Of a stretch of 64,000 nucleotides of DNA, positions 10,271 to 22,372 are shown in pieces. This DNA is from Hortaea werneckii. Its lineage: Eukaryota > Ascomycota > Dothideomycetes > Mycosphaerellales > Teratosphaeriaceae. Made by a program: the position numbers and the translations under genes. The DNA lies in the NCBI GenBank assembly GCA_037044905.1, contig JBAOKB010000024.1:806001-870000 (forward strand), written 5' to 3'. Within the stretch, counting starts at the first letter, position 1. The number at the start of each line of letters is the position of its first letter. The notes below the pieces were generated by a model. That model searched no databases, was not told the origin of the DNA, and saw only the letters and a list, made by a program, of their open reading frames with translations.

Positions 10271-11648
10271 ATGGCGCTCGAAGATAGGGCACCGTCGGTG
10301 TTCACAGCAGTGTTGATTCTGGCGGTAGCGGCTTTTCTGGTATTCCCGTGTAAGCAACTAGTAGTCGCCATAATGAGATGAAGGCCAGTTCTGACTTCTA
10401 AAACCAGTACGCTTGTACGTGAGATCGATGAAAGTATGTCCGCAAAGTTTAAGAGCCCCAAGACAAAAAGCGCCAAAGGCTAATTGCGATGCAGAAAGCA
10501 TTTGGATATGACGACTGGTGCATGTGTATTGGGATTGTATGCCTACCACCATCACTTTATACACTGCGGAGTCATCCACTGACTCTCAACCAACAGATCC
10601 CATTCCTAGCACTTACCATTGTCTGCCTTGTTGGCCCCTTCCATGGAGTTGGTGTGCACCAAGCCAGCCTTACGGCGGACCAGCAGACTCAAGGCCGTCT
10701 ATGGTTCTTCCTCTTCGAGATCTTGTTCTGCATCACCATCATCTTCATCAAGCTCAGTATTTCCTTCATGCTTGGTAAGTGGGCCAAAGCACGACAAGGA
10801 CAAGTCAGCATTGGAGCAACGTCTGACAAAATGTCTTGTAGCTCGGATAGCAGCACCGATGAAGAAGTACGTTTGGGCGTTATGGTTCATGGCAGGCCTC
10901 GTGGTAAGCAGTCATTCCAGGAAGAAAATCATAAACCCTGAACTCGCGTTGCTAACTTGACACAGACCCTTGCGAACCTTGTCTCCCTTTTCTACATCAT
11001 CTTCCAATGCTCCCCCGTGGCCTTCTTCTGGGACCGTACAATCCCTGGAGGCAGATGTAATAAAGCCAAAATCCTAGCCGACATCTACTACATGGACACC
11101 GCAGTCAACATTATTGTTGACTGGTTTTGCGCCCTGCTGTAAGCCTATCCGGTCGCTTTCGAAGATGCTAGGCTGTTGCTGACTCTAGCTTAGGCCGGTG
11201 CCGCTCCTTTGGAGTATTCAAATGAACAGGAACACCAAGATCTCGGTCGCATTCCTTCTCGGACTTGGTGTCTTTGCAAGTCTCTCCGCCTGCATTCGTC
11301 TCAAGTACACGGTGAATTTGAACAACTCGGATGATTTCCTGTACGGCGTTGGTGATGTTGCCATTTGGGGATGTAAGTGAACCTTCATGCATATAACCGT
11401 CACTGATGGATCATGACAGCTGACATATGGCATCAGACGCGGAAAATGCAACGGGCGTGATCGTGGGGTGTATCAGTACACTGCGGCCACTTTTCCAACG
11501 TCTCTTCAAGCTAGGATCGAGCAGAGACCCGTCGTCCGGATTCGAGCTGAAGAACACCACGACCGACCACGCCCCATGTCAACCCACGGAGGTCAGGGAG
11601 CCGAATCCCAATACTCATGGGCGAAGAACCGGCACGGGAAGAACGTAG
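10271..11648 (+). CDS. Rhodopsin-domain (PTH11-like) integral membrane protein
   Basis: Seven-helix membrane protein of the fungal rhodopsin-domain family, which includes PTH11-type surface-sensing receptors. Eight exons fit one 316-aa frame: 10271-10349, 10408-10433, 10495-10536, 10597-10774, 10842-10903, 10966-11138, 11194-11372, 11437-11648, all with GT..AG introns of about 60 bases (54-67). Family marks: LRLYVRSMK then FGYDDWCMC after the first helix, FHGVGVH, FQCSPVAFFWD, the Cys of GGRCN, ADIYYMDTAVNIIVDW, and LLPVPLLW. The C-terminal cytosolic tail ends early at a stop at 11646. A second frame continues to 11782 with an acidic, receptor-tail-like end (SEEELVQDMQKGIQVSRSV), so a one-base loss near 11573 may have shortened the tail. 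Confidence 0.85.
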
Positions 11649-13037
11649 CGACGGTGAGGACGGGGCAGCTGCGCAAGAGCAGCGATCCATCCTTCTGCGA
11701 GAGCGAAGAGGAGCTCGTCCAGGACATGCAAAAGGGCATTCAGGTGTCGAGGAGTGTGACGCAACATAGAGATATCGCATAAGAGCGGGCGAAGGTGTGC
11801 AAAAAATTGATTTCTGATACCCCATTGACGAATGTGTTTATTTTAAAAGCGAGACCGGGAAATTCTGACGAATTGTCAAAACTGTATATGTAAAACCTAC
11901 GGAGATTTGCGTAAGGCGTTGAAATGTCAACCTAATGAAAGTGTTGGTGGTTCTTTGGAGCATCGAAAAATCTGGAGTTTATCCTTGGTGAGTATCATTT
12001 GCGGTCAGCAGAGGATGATGACTTTGGAACATTAGGCGGCTGGACAGGACAGGGCATGATCCATGTGCGAGAAGAGGTATGATGCTAAGGTATGTTGTGA
12101 TGCGGGAAATCCGCAATCAATTGCCTCTCTCAAGCAACTTTGCAAGTAACACTGACAGTTCGCGGAAGCGTTGATTGGCATGGCCTGGCTCAGCTTGCAC
12201 TGCATCACCATGTCGGCTGCAGGCCCGTTTGGTTGGTTTCCATCCAACAAGGCGGTTCAGGGTGCAGTGACTGGTACTCATTGCACCCTGGACCGCCTTG
12301 TCCTGCATGGAGGGCGAGTAGCACGAGCGGGAACAGCACCATCAATACATGGTGATGCAGGTGCAGCCCAGTTGGAGCGGAGTGGAGTATACCCCAGATG
12401 CCTCAGGATTGTGGACACTAGCGCAACTCTCGGATGTCGCTTCCGTCTGCCGCTCGACCGTTAGTGGCGGGATGGTGTCGAACTGGCATCAGCCATCTTC
12501 CACAGCAGCAACACAACCATCGAGGTCACCAGCCATGAAAAGCGCATTGGTGATTGCGACGAAGAGATGAAGAAGCCCGTGTTGCATGGCTACACAAGAT
12601 TGCTCTGTAGAAGGTGACAGCTGCATGTTTGCTGCCTTTACAACCTTCTCAACACAAAGTAGATGTTGGGCCTGAAAAAAGTTCAATGTTCCTGACCGCC
12701 GTGTGGCGTGTGGCGTTTAGGATGCCGATCGCAAATCATGTGCCACTTCTCTCCACATTCGCTCTGCCCTGCACTTCGGTTTCGCTGGAGATTCCTCTTC
12801 TTGACTTGAATATCATTGCGGTTGCGCTTGGCTGCGCTTGCGACTGAAGAATACATTCACTTGCCTGCGGAAACCAGCAAACGTCGAAGAGGCGTGCTTC
12901 AAAACAATCTTCAACCACTTGTTTGCAATCACAGCGCGACTCGGCTTCAACACCCACCGGCGTCGACCTGCACTTGAACTGCCGTTCTTTCAAAGCCTGT
13001 GAGGGAGCGCCTTAACAACGGCTAAGCATTCGTCGGA
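11649..13037. other. Intergenic region with a strong inverted repeat
   Basis: About 1.4 kb between two rightward genes. The first 130 bases may be the true end of the receptor tail. The central part holds the hairpin described separately. No protein-coding gene is recognised. Confidence 0.5.
12197..12364. repeat. Nested imperfect inverted repeat (hairpin)
   Basis: Inner arms 12247-12270 and 12278-12301 pair over 24 bases with only two G-T pairs, around a 7-base loop. Outer arms 12197-12213 (gcactgcatcaccatgt) and 12347-12364 pair with one bulged base. The sequence between inner and outer arms pairs poorly, so the whole resembles an old, diverged palindrome of about 170 bases. It could be a fold-back element relic, a small-RNA precursor, or a structured transcript. 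No flanking target duplication was spotted. Confidence 0.75.
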
Positions 13038-14922
13038 ATGGTACTTACGCAGAACAAGACTCCTCGAGACCCCGAGAAGTTCCCTACTGCGCAGTTGTTC
13101 CTACTAGGTAATGAATACCGCTTCTTTTGCGCTACTCAGAACTTCGCTGACAGTTGTGTGCCCAGCACTCGTACGCGTTGCCGAACCGATCGCTCTCACA
13201 TCCATCTTCCCCTACGCCTGGCAACTCGTTCGAGAGTTCCACGTCGGTGACCGGCAAGATGCCTCGTTCTACTCTGGCCTCCTCATATCGGCCTTCTCGC
13301 TTGCCGAGGCGCTCTCCGGAATGTAAGTTGGATGCGGCGAAAGAGAAGGCACACCACTGACTTGTGGATTCACAGGTATTGGGGCGGGCTGAGCGACCGC
13401 ATTGGCAGGAAACCAGTGTTGATCATGGGATGCTTTGGCACCATAGCGTCTCTGCTCATTGTAGGCTTCTCTTTCAACTTCTGGATGGCACTATTTGGCC
13501 GAGCCCTGGGCGGCGCGCTCAATGGCAATATAGGTGTCATCCAAACAATGGTTGCGGAGATTGTGACAAATCCCAAGCACGAACGTAAGTATCGCATCTT
13601 GCGTGGACATATGACAACCTACTGACGACCTTCCAGCCACTGCATACGCCATCATGCCCTTTGTATGGTCTGTTGGCATCATCATAGGGCCAGCTGTCGG
13701 TGGGTATTTCGCGTCGCCTGCTAAGAACTTCCCTGATTCGGCCCTGGACAATGAAACGTTTCGCACGTTCCCTTACTTACTGCCCAACCTCATCTGTACT
13801 GTACTGATGCTGGCATCCATCATCGCGGCTTGGCTCTGTCTTGATGAGACGCATCCAGATATGCAACCCTGGAGTACAGCAAGAGACCTCGAGGAGACTA
13901 ACGCCGTCACGCCGCTGATGGCAACCCAAGGGACGACGAATATGCCAGCTGCCAACCTGGCTCACGAAAGCAGCTACGGAACCTTCAACCCGATTCGCGA
14001 GGAAGACGAAGAGGAAGAGTGGGTTATTCGACCAGATGGTACGAGCAGACCGGCCAGCATTAGTAGCGGGTCCAGTGAAAAATGGTTCACAAGGTCTGTT
14101 ATGATGTTGATGATCGCTCTCGGCATCTTCACATACCACAGCATGACCTATGACAACCTGATGCCGATCTTTTTCGAGGATGACCGCAAGCCGCTAGGTG
14201 AGATGATTTCGGCAGTGTCGTCTCCAATTGGAAATGAGTATGGCTCCTTCGCAGGAGGTCTCGGCCTCTCCGTTCAACAATGTGGGATTATACTGGCATT
14301 CAATGGAATCATCGCGCTTTTCGTGCAGGCTGTCATCTTCCCGCTTGCTGCCAGCTGGCTTGGTATCTGGCAGACTTTCCTGCTAGTGACAGTCCTGCAT
14401 CCGATCGCATACTTCATTGTTCCCTTCTTGGTGCTTCTCCCGGACAATTTGCTGTACGTTGGCATCTACGCCTGCCTGGCAGTCCGGAACATTCTATCTA
14501 TCGTGGACTACCCCCTCCTGTTGATATTGATTAAAGAGGCATCGCCATCCAATAGCTGCCTCGGGAAGATCAATGGTCTGGCTGCTTCCACTGGCGCTGC
14601 TTGTCGTTGTCTAGCATCTCCTATTGCTGGGTTCCTCTATGCAGTTGGAACTAAGATTGAGTTCACTGGTCTGGCATGGTGGGCAAGTGCTATAGTGGCA
14701 ATCATTGGTGCTCTTCAGGCTTTCGCTATCAAGCAGGAGAAGAAGGGCCCACAGCACCAGGTACGACCTGTGGCGCCTTGCCGATTCATGCCTGAGGAGC
14801 AGCATCCGGCTCGGAGAAAGTCTTCAGTCATCAGAATCAGGGTGCAAAGTGAGCAGGACGATAGCGGGTACGGCACGGAAGATGAAAGGACGCCGTTCGC
14901 TTCGAGGGTGCCTCGGGGATAG
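13038..14922 (+). CDS. MFS transporter, ZIFL1/DHA1-like
   Basis: A 573-aa major facilitator with 12 predicted helices, probably a proton-coupled exporter. Exons 13038-13107, 13166-13322, 13376-13584 and 13637-14922 join into one intact frame. Helix 1 begins ALVRVAEPIALTSIFPY; motif A (GGLSDRIGRKP) follows helix 2; GRALGGALNGNIGV is helix 4; FVWSVGIIIGPAVGGYFA is the antiporter-type motif of helix 5. A long acidic central loop separates the halves. The combination matches the fungal relatives of plant ZIFL1 (zinc-induced facilitator-like), often annotated as drug/H+ antiporters. Substrate cannot be told from sequence. The C-terminus is a basic, Ser-rich cytosolic tail. Confidence 0.9.
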
Positions 14923-15373
14923 AGATTGGGTTGTAGAGAGCTTTTCGCCGACGATCAAGAATGTTTGATTGATAGCGTTGCATGCATTACGGTGTTCATA
15001 TTGGCATGGAAAGGGGACATGGAAAAACTGGCGTTTTGGGGTGAGACTGTTTTTGCGAGATACCCTATATATGGCTATTTAATGGGTACGGTAGAATGAG
15101 ATTGTCGAAGGACCTTTATTGTGTTTTACAAAGCGGTATAAGCGCTTCGCAAAGATCGCACATGAGCTGTTTTGGCTTCGCCTGACCCTCGATGTTCGAA
15201 GTATACTGTGTAACGAGTGGCTCCACGCAGGGGAATTCCACATCTGATCAAGCCAAAGATCGGGGCGAGCCGAGACGCCACCGATCGGTACCGTCTCCAT
15301 TCGGCATGAACGCGTCGACACGATCCATCATGTCTTTTGGGATGCCCGTCGTCCGTCTTGAAGGAAGAGCTGT
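14923..15373. other. Intergenic spacer
   Basis: 451 bases between the MFS gene and the PHD gene. A minus-strand open frame here (15126-15575) runs antisense into the PHD gene and has no family likeness. Confidence 0.5.
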
Positions 15374-16912
15374 ATGTCTGGTGATGGACCATCCGCTCAT
15401 AGTGAGGCGCCAGCATCTGGTGATGCAGTGCCTCCTCCGGCAGAAGAGAGCTCAAAGCCGCCGCAAGTAGCAACGGACGTGCCTCAAGCTGAGGAACCAA
15501 TCGCGACTGGGAAAGAGCAACGTGAGTTGTCTCCTCAGAATGAAGAAGTCGCCGCCAGTGTGAAGTGCCCGGCACCTGCAGAGGAAACTGCGGGGGAGCA
15601 CATTACGCGTGATGTGGAAACTTCCCAGGAGACTTCAGGTCCTCCAGGCCACACAGATACCAGCACCATGATGCATTGGGACGCGGCCCAGAAGGAATCT
15701 GTGGAGGGATGGTTCGCGTGCACAGGAGAGTGCACCGCCGCCGAAGCCCCGAGGCCGTGGCCGACCACGCGGACGGCCACCCGGACGAGGGAGAGGCGCA
15801 AGTCGGGGCGCAGGCGCCAACCGTGTCGCAGGCGCAAGTAGAGGCGGAGGCGTAGGTCGGCCCAGCTCAGGCAGGGGTGGAGGCAGAGGCGGCAAAAGGA
15901 AACGCGACGAGGGCAGATGATGGCGATGGCGACTCATCAGACAGCGAAGTCACGACTCCAGCTGCAACGATGACCAAATCTGGACGCAACATCCAAAAAC
16001 GGACATCCTTCGCTCCACCCCAAGAACAGTCTCCCACTACCGCGACAACACCGGCCTTCCCAAAACGAAAACGGACCTATCGCAGGAATCCTGAAACGGC
16101 TGTGTGCAAGGTGTGCTTGCGAGGCACCAGTCCAGCAAGTAATATGATTGTCTTCTGCGACGGGTGCAATACGCCTTATCACAGATTCTGTCACCATCAA
16201 CCCATTGACCAAAGTGTCATCGATGAGGTCGATAAAGAGTGGTATTGCAAGCAATGCCAAAGTCAGAGAGTGCGACCAGTGCCCGAATCCGAAGTTTCTC
16301 ATTTCGTTGCCGCTGGCCATGCGCCATCAGAACAGGTAGGCTGCACAATCGGACTCTCCATTGATAGTTGGCCAGGAAAGCTAATAAGAGTTGCAGCGCC
16401 AACGGTACTTTGCCAGTCTACCCCAAGGGTTGCTCATTACACTCCTTACCAAGGCTACGACACTACATCCAGATCTACCGGTATTCTCACCTGACTTTCA
16501 TGCGCGGTCTGCAGGCACCAGCACAGACGTAAATCAGCCGAAATCCCAGCCACCCGTGAATGGCGAGCAGCGGAAGGCACCTAACGAGCTTCACGAAGAC
16601 TCGAATGCAACTACATCAGAAGCAGCGGTAGCTACACAACCAAAAGCCACCGATGCAGATGCAAATGCAAATGCGGGCCAAATTACGGCCAGCCATCCAG
16701 ACGATGGTGTCGAAGGGGATGACGATGCATATCCCGATCATCCGCCAACTTATCCACGACCCGGTTACGGGCTAATGAGACAGCTTCCACCAGACCGCGA
16801 GGATCTCCAGTGGCTGGTAGAAGACGACGACAAGTATGGTGTTTTCACTCATATGTACCAGGTGGACTCACAGGCTGCTAATGGTGCAGCACAAGATGGT
16901 ACTGACCAGTGA
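15374..16912 (+). CDS. PHD-finger, AT-hook chromatin protein, two frame breaks
   Basis: Likely reader of histone H3 tails. Exons 15374-16335 and 16397-16912. The N-terminus is acidic and disordered. A basic AT-hook/RG region (KPRGRGRPRGRPPGRGRG) lies near residues 120-180, and a PHD finger around residues 235-290 has the pattern CKVC, FCDGC, YHRFCH, WYCKQC (Cys4-His-Cys3). After the intron comes RQRYFASLPQGLLITLLTKA. An acidic tail follows, ending with LQWLVEDDDKYGVFTHM. The three parts lie in three frames: an extra G in the GGG at 15706-15708 and another in the GGG at 15911-15913 would each explain a switch. With both removed the product is 491 aa. No splice sites explain the switches. Confidence 0.85.
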
Positions 16913-17196
16913 TCGACAAACCCTTGTAGCCGGGTTCTGACCGTTTTAATTCGAGCGAATTTCGGACTGTATATTATTGCTTCCATGGCAGCGCCATGCG
17001 ATCTTCCATTCGGTGCGCCGTATGATCATGCCTACCTTCTCACACTGCCTTTCGATTGCATCGCCAAAGTCTCGCCGATACACGATGTAACCAGATAGGG
17101 AAGAAAAATTAAAAAACAATTCAATTATGCCCGAACTCAGCAAACATATGCAAATTCCATTTCCCAACCCCTATGGCCACAGCTCACAGGCACCAT

Positions 17197-18958
17197 CTAT
17201 TTGGTGCGTTCGGAGTGGACATGCAACTCGGCTTGCGTAGCGCCAACTGCCTTCTCATGGGGAACACTCTCTTGCCTTGTAGTTTCCTCTACCTCCTTTC
17301 CCTGGAGGTGCTCAGGTAAGGTACCCAATGCACGCTCCCCGAAGAGTAGGTCGATGTCTTCCAGTGACTTCTGATTCGTCTCTTTGAAGAAGAAGAAAAT
17401 AGTCGGGATTGTGACCAGGATATTCCAGGCAACGAAGACCTGATAGGAAACTTTTGGTCAACTTGATAAGTTCACAGTTAGAGATGCAGGCAGTACTACG
17501 AAGTAGTATTTCCAAGTGATCTCACCCAGCGCAATGGGCGATACCTGAGCGAAGAAGGTCGAAACTAGCCAATTCCCAATACCGGTAGCGAACGCGCATC
17601 CTTTACCACGGATCTGCATGGGCATGATTTCGGACATGTACACCCAGCTGATGGGTCCAAAGGACAAGCTGAAGATGACGGAAACCAGGAAAATGAAGAA
17701 TACGCCCGCAATGCTCAATCCAGTCTTCGTACCATTGGGGTTAGGCGCGTTCAAGGCAGCTTCGCAAATGAGGGCCAGTGTGATACCGGCTGCGCCAAAC
17801 AGCAGCGGCTTCTTCCGACCCACGCGGTCCAGGATGAAAAAGATGAAGATGAGGTTCGTCACAGGCCCGACGCAGTTGTATATGCCCGCGACAAGCACAC
17901 TGCGGCCACCGGTGATGCCGAGGGCTTCGTACATGATGGTTTGGTAGTAGCCGATGACGTCTGTGGAATCTGTCAGTGCAATGTCGTGGATAACAAGGCC
18001 GATGCAAACGTACTGATGCCGGTAAGTTGGGTGAAGACTTGGACCAGCGTGCCGTGGAAAAGCCGTTTCCGCCACTGCGGGACTTTGAACATGACGGCCC
18101 AGCCTGGCGCCGTGATGGCCTTTTCGGCACTAATGGTCGCCATGATTTCGTTGTACTCTTGATTGATCCAGTCTTCGTTGGAGCCGTCGAAGTGGAGTCT
18201 TCTCAAGGTGCTCATGCCCTCTTCGTTGCGGTCGACCTCGATCAGCCATCTTGGTGACTCCGGCAGCCAGACCAGGCCCACGAGTAAGAGGAGTGATGGT
18301 GCGACCTGGAAGGCCAAAGGGAAACGCCTAGAACCCGGATCAGTATGCGACCTTCCCATCGTGAAAGCACGAGATACGTAGACAGCCATACCATTGAAAC
18401 GAAGTGTCGGCGCCGGCGTGGTGAGAACCGTAACCGACCCAGGTACTGACAATGAAGCCAACACCGATCATTTGTTGGGTCAAACCAACGATCAAGCCCC
18501 GGATCTTGGGGTGGGCACATTCTGCCTGGTATACAGGCACCGACATGGACATTAACCCAACCGCCCATCCGGAGATGATCCTGCCCACTAGGATCATAGC
18601 CAGGTGGACTGCGGCACATTGCAAGATGCCGCCGACCGTGGCAATGATAGCACCAATCTGGACCGTCTTCTTACGGCCGAGGCGGTCCATGGTCAGGCCT
18701 CCCATCAGAGCCCAAAGACGGCGCCCCCACTGAATGTCGAATTGATGGCGCCAATGGTCGAGGAAGTCTTGTCGGTGGAGAAGTAATTCAGGAAATTGGG
18801 CGATGCGATCACGTCGGTCATCACTCCTGAGTCGTAGCCGAAGAGGAAAGACCTGGGGCAAAAAAGTCAGTGGTCATATTACTTGATTGAGGGACTTCTG
18901 CCTGGCCATACCCCGTGGCCGCGAAGGCGGCAAGAAGGATATTGTAAACTTTTCCCAT
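17197..18958 (-). CDS. MFS sugar transporter
   Basis: Hexose/disaccharide porter of the sugar-transporter family, plasma membrane, 12 helices. Five exons: 18958-18912, 18852-18392, 18327-18014, 17960-17500, 17439-17197. Signatures: FLFGYDSGVM in helix 1, MDRLGRKK after helix 2, LPESPRWL before the central loop, QLTGIN then VIGYYQTIMYEALG in helix 7, DRVGRKKPLL after helix 8, SWVYMSEIMPMQIRGKG, and the C-terminal FFKETNQKSLEDIDLLFGE. One G is missing from a G run near 18711 (AVFG then ALMGG are in different frames). Restoring it gives 508 aa; as written the protein stops at about residue 68. The substrate is not certain. Next gene is divergent. Confidence 0.9.
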
Positions 18959-20120
18959 CGTGACTATCGTAAATCGTTTGAAATCCCGGCCGTCTAGCGA
19001 AATCGTTGCACTCTTAGAGCGCTTTAATGGTTGCTGAAGCTCCCATTTCCCCTCGGAACAGGATGGGCTGTCGTGTTATGTACACACCTGCTGCTGCGCC
19101 GCGTCAGGATGTCCCGCCAGGTACATCGCTACCTGTGTAGTAGACGACTGGACGGATCCAAACGACCAGCTTCACTTCCTTTGAATTTGTCTCGTTCTTG
19201 TTCGTGGAGGTTGTCGATGCAGAGCGTGATGGCCAATGCCCGCTCCTCGTTTAGCTTTTCCACCAATAGCCACTGCAACTTGGCGCCAACAGCCACGGTC
19301 GCTTCGGCGCCCAGGCCTGATGCACCCAAGACCAGTTCGCGCTAATGTAGAGATTCTGGAGAGCAAGTGCTGGTGGTATAGCCCCTCCCTCTCAAATGCG
19401 GAGCCCCACTCGGGTTGATGGACCACGTGAGACTCGTATGCGCCTTACCGAATATACGGATGCACCGTCTGGTGAGAATTTGGGGTTGGGCTTTTTTGGT
19501 GGAAAGCCGTCTGCGAGGACGTTTGTCGTGGCACAAGGTTGCCGCCGGCTCCACGCGGATAAATGCTGTCTTGGAGCTCTCTCGTCTTTTCAAGTCATCT
19601 GCTTATTCTGGGAAGCGGATCTGCGGCATCTTAGACCGTGAGGTAGTAAGACTACTGCGCTTGTTGTGTCTAAATACGCTTCACTTTCTGTCGATGCGGT
19701 TAGGTCTCCAGGACTTTGAGATATAGGTTGACCATACTCCAAAGCGTCATATCGGCTTTCGCCACCAGAAGCTCTTTACAAAAGGGGTGGGAACACCCTC
19801 TTTGTCACAAGTATACGTAGCCGGCTGTACTTCCCGCAATTTTGCTTGTTTAACGATAGAAGTGGTTGAAAAATATGTCAAGAGTCAAACTCGAAAGCGA
19901 GGAGGCGATCCCTTCATTTGTAAGGCTGAGCGGTCGTACGGGCCTCTAGCACTTACAGTTCGCAACACTAGTGCATGGACGATTCGCAGGAAAAGTCTGC
20001 TCCAATGCCGTTAGCAGGAGGCCAGATTAAAGACGACGGAAAATCCATGGAACAGAACTGGATTGCCGCTTCTTGAACCTTACGTTCGTCTACGTACCGA
20101 CACAGTCTGCATAGTGTCCT
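18959..20120. other. Intergenic, divergent
   Basis: 1.16 kb between the divergent sugar transporter and Asteroid-type genes. Overlapping short open frames around 19.1-19.7 kb look like chance. No gene supported. Confidence 0.5.
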
Positions 20121-22030
20121 ATGGGAATCCCACGCCTCTTGACTCGTCTCAAAGACGCTGGCGTTGCGCCGTTCAGAGAACTCGGCCGCTCAGACCAGGC
20201 GCCGCATACAATCGCTATCATAGACGGGCCTAGCTTTGCGCACTATGTTCTTTATACTCTCCAGATCCGCTCGCAGACCAGGAATGGACTTGAGCCAAAC
20301 ATTACCTATGCACAATGTGCAACTGAAGCCGTGAGGCTGCTTCGGATGCTAGAAGAGCATGGTTTTAAGATGTGAGGCTTTCGCCCTTTATCTCCTACCG
20401 GACAACTAAGTGAGACGTATGCTGACCAAGGCTAGAGGCGAGATCTTTTTCGATGGCGCGTTGCCCGCCAGCAAGCGAGACGTTCGCCTGCAACGACTTG
20501 CTGCGTATGCCGCCAAGTTGACTGTCTACAAGCGAATCTATGATGACAAACTTCTGATCGCAGGAGCACAGGATGTGTGGAATATTCCTGAATTACGCCG
20601 GGCGCGAACGAGCTCGCCCCGCCGCCTTTCCTGGTATCTGCTGTCCTGGAAGGGCTGCTGGATACAACCTGTGACTTTAGAGAAAAGGTCTTCGTAGTAC
20701 CAGATGAAGCCGATCGATTTGCGTAGCAGCAGCTCGGGCTTTCCTGAGCACCAGTCAAGAAAATATGGATGTGGCAATAATGGCCAACGACTCCGACCTT
20801 TTTGTGTTCGACGCAGGGGAGCGGACCAGGGTGATCCCTTTGAATGATTTAGCAGTTCGCGAGCAGGACGAGGCAACGAGCTTGAGCGGATGCGAGGTCT
20901 GGCCTGCGCAGATCGCCAGGAGTCTAGAGGTCCCCAATTTAATCGAGCTGGCCTATCACATGGAACAGCATTCGACATTGTCGATGCGAGAATGCAGAGC
21001 TCGTGTGAAAACTGCGCAGAAGCCTTCACATGACGAGTTCACGGCATTTGCGGCACAATACCAACTCACCGATCAGCCGCACATTCTGGAAAAGTTGCAG
21101 CGTGAGGACGAAGAGCGTATGCTGTTCGCAAGCCTGGACGCGCGCATTGCAGAACTAATCCAACAAGTTGTCTCTCTTCGAGCAGATATCCCACCATCTG
21201 CTGCTGAAATAGACATGTTCCTCCCTTTTCTTTTCGAAGACCCAGCGAAGACGTCCGCGTGGCGGATAGGATCAGGTGTGCGAGAGCTCTCATACGAGGT
21301 TTTACTATATGCAGCTGGAAGGAAGAACACTACGGTGATGGAGTATAAAAGGGCTGCCGAGCATGTATCTGCCAGCAAATTGCAGGACTGGGAGCCTGAC
21401 ACTTTGCCTATACGGCTAAAAGAGTGCGGTGCAGCGATAAAGGGGTACCATGACGGTCCCCACGGCCAAGAGCGTTCAGATGGAAGCGACAGGAGTCATT
21501 GGCAGGGACTGATTGCGCATATGCTGATGTCAGCCTTTGCGCAAGAAGGCTGGTCATTTCCAGCTCCACGGGATTTGGTGGGCGTACTTTTAGGCAAAGC
21601 ATGCAGATCTTGGGCTGTCTTGCACCTCAGTGCCCAGTATCAGGCAATGTTTTATTCATTGCGAATGTTGAATCAGATCCTGGCATACATTCAGAAAGCC
21701 TTTGGTGATGAAATCGAAGAGAAGGGCTTTGAACAAGGAATGCTTGAGGTAATGGACCAGTTGGCTGACATGCCGAAGATCGAAGTGTTACTGGAACCCA
21801 ACTTGACAACGAAGGAGGACGAGGATCGGTGGTTGACAGTGATTGAGAGCATATTGAGCGCTTTGGATCCGGACTGGCGGCCGCCTGAGGAGCAGGAGAG
21901 GAGACCTAGTGGAAAGAAGAGGAGAAGGAAGGAGATTGAACGTAAGGATAAAAGGGCAACCGGTGAAAGACAGAGCAAGGAACATAAATTGCTGGCCACC
22001 AATCCATTTGCAGCTCTCGAAGCTGATTAA
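20121..22030 (+). CDS. Asteroid-type XPG-domain protein, two frame breaks
   Basis: Member of the PIN/XPG nuclease-like superfamily, Asteroid branch (ASTE1-like). Exons 20121-20371 and 20436-22030. MGIPRLLTRL opens the XPG N domain, with acidic metal-site candidates in IIDGPSFAHY and IFFDGALP. The XPG-I region reads VVPDEAD and MANDSDLFVFD, where the two acidic clusters are expected. The rest is helical, ending in a basic Lys-rich stretch (GKKRRRKEIERKDKR) and NPFAAL. One base is lost near 20606 (before APPPFLVSAVLEGLL) and one near 20718 (before AARAFLST). Restored length 615 aa. Whether Asteroid proteins are active nucleases in fungi is not settled; the acidic residues are present. Confidence 0.8.
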
Positions 22031-22372
22031 ACACCCAAAGGGATAAAGCTAGATGTGGCGATTCCTTCCAATCCGCCACTCCCTCGTTCATTTCGTCTCC
22101 CATTACGGCTTAGTATTTCTAGCGTTTCCAGCAGTCTTTCGACCACTAGATGTCCTACCAGAGGTGGAAGTATACACGTGCATGTAACCTTGAGCACGCC
22201 CCAATAGGTTAGCGGGCAGCCAATGACGTATTCAGGCGCGTCTTTCGCGTTGGTGCATGTTCCATCCATAGACCTCAATGTTTGACCGTACATGCATTGT
22301 CTTTTACCATTGTCCTACGTGAATCGGACACGAGCCGCTGAGTCTGCGAGGTTGCAAGGCTAAGATCTCATC
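22031..22372. other. Intergenic spacer
   Basis: 342 bases between two rightward genes. Nothing recognised; presumably terminator and promoter. Confidence 0.5.

Noticed and set aside
15126..15575. 150-codon minus-strand frame antisense to the PHD gene
   Set aside because: No family likeness; the plus strand has clear PHD and AT-hook coding.
13038..18958. A transport/secondary-metabolite cluster formed by the two MFS genes
   Set aside because: Neighbours are a chromatin reader and a nuclease-like gene; no biosynthetic enzyme adjoins them.
19031..19726. Several overlapping frames in the 19-20 kb gap
   Set aside because: Both strands and all frames are open to similar lengths and none has a recognisable motif.
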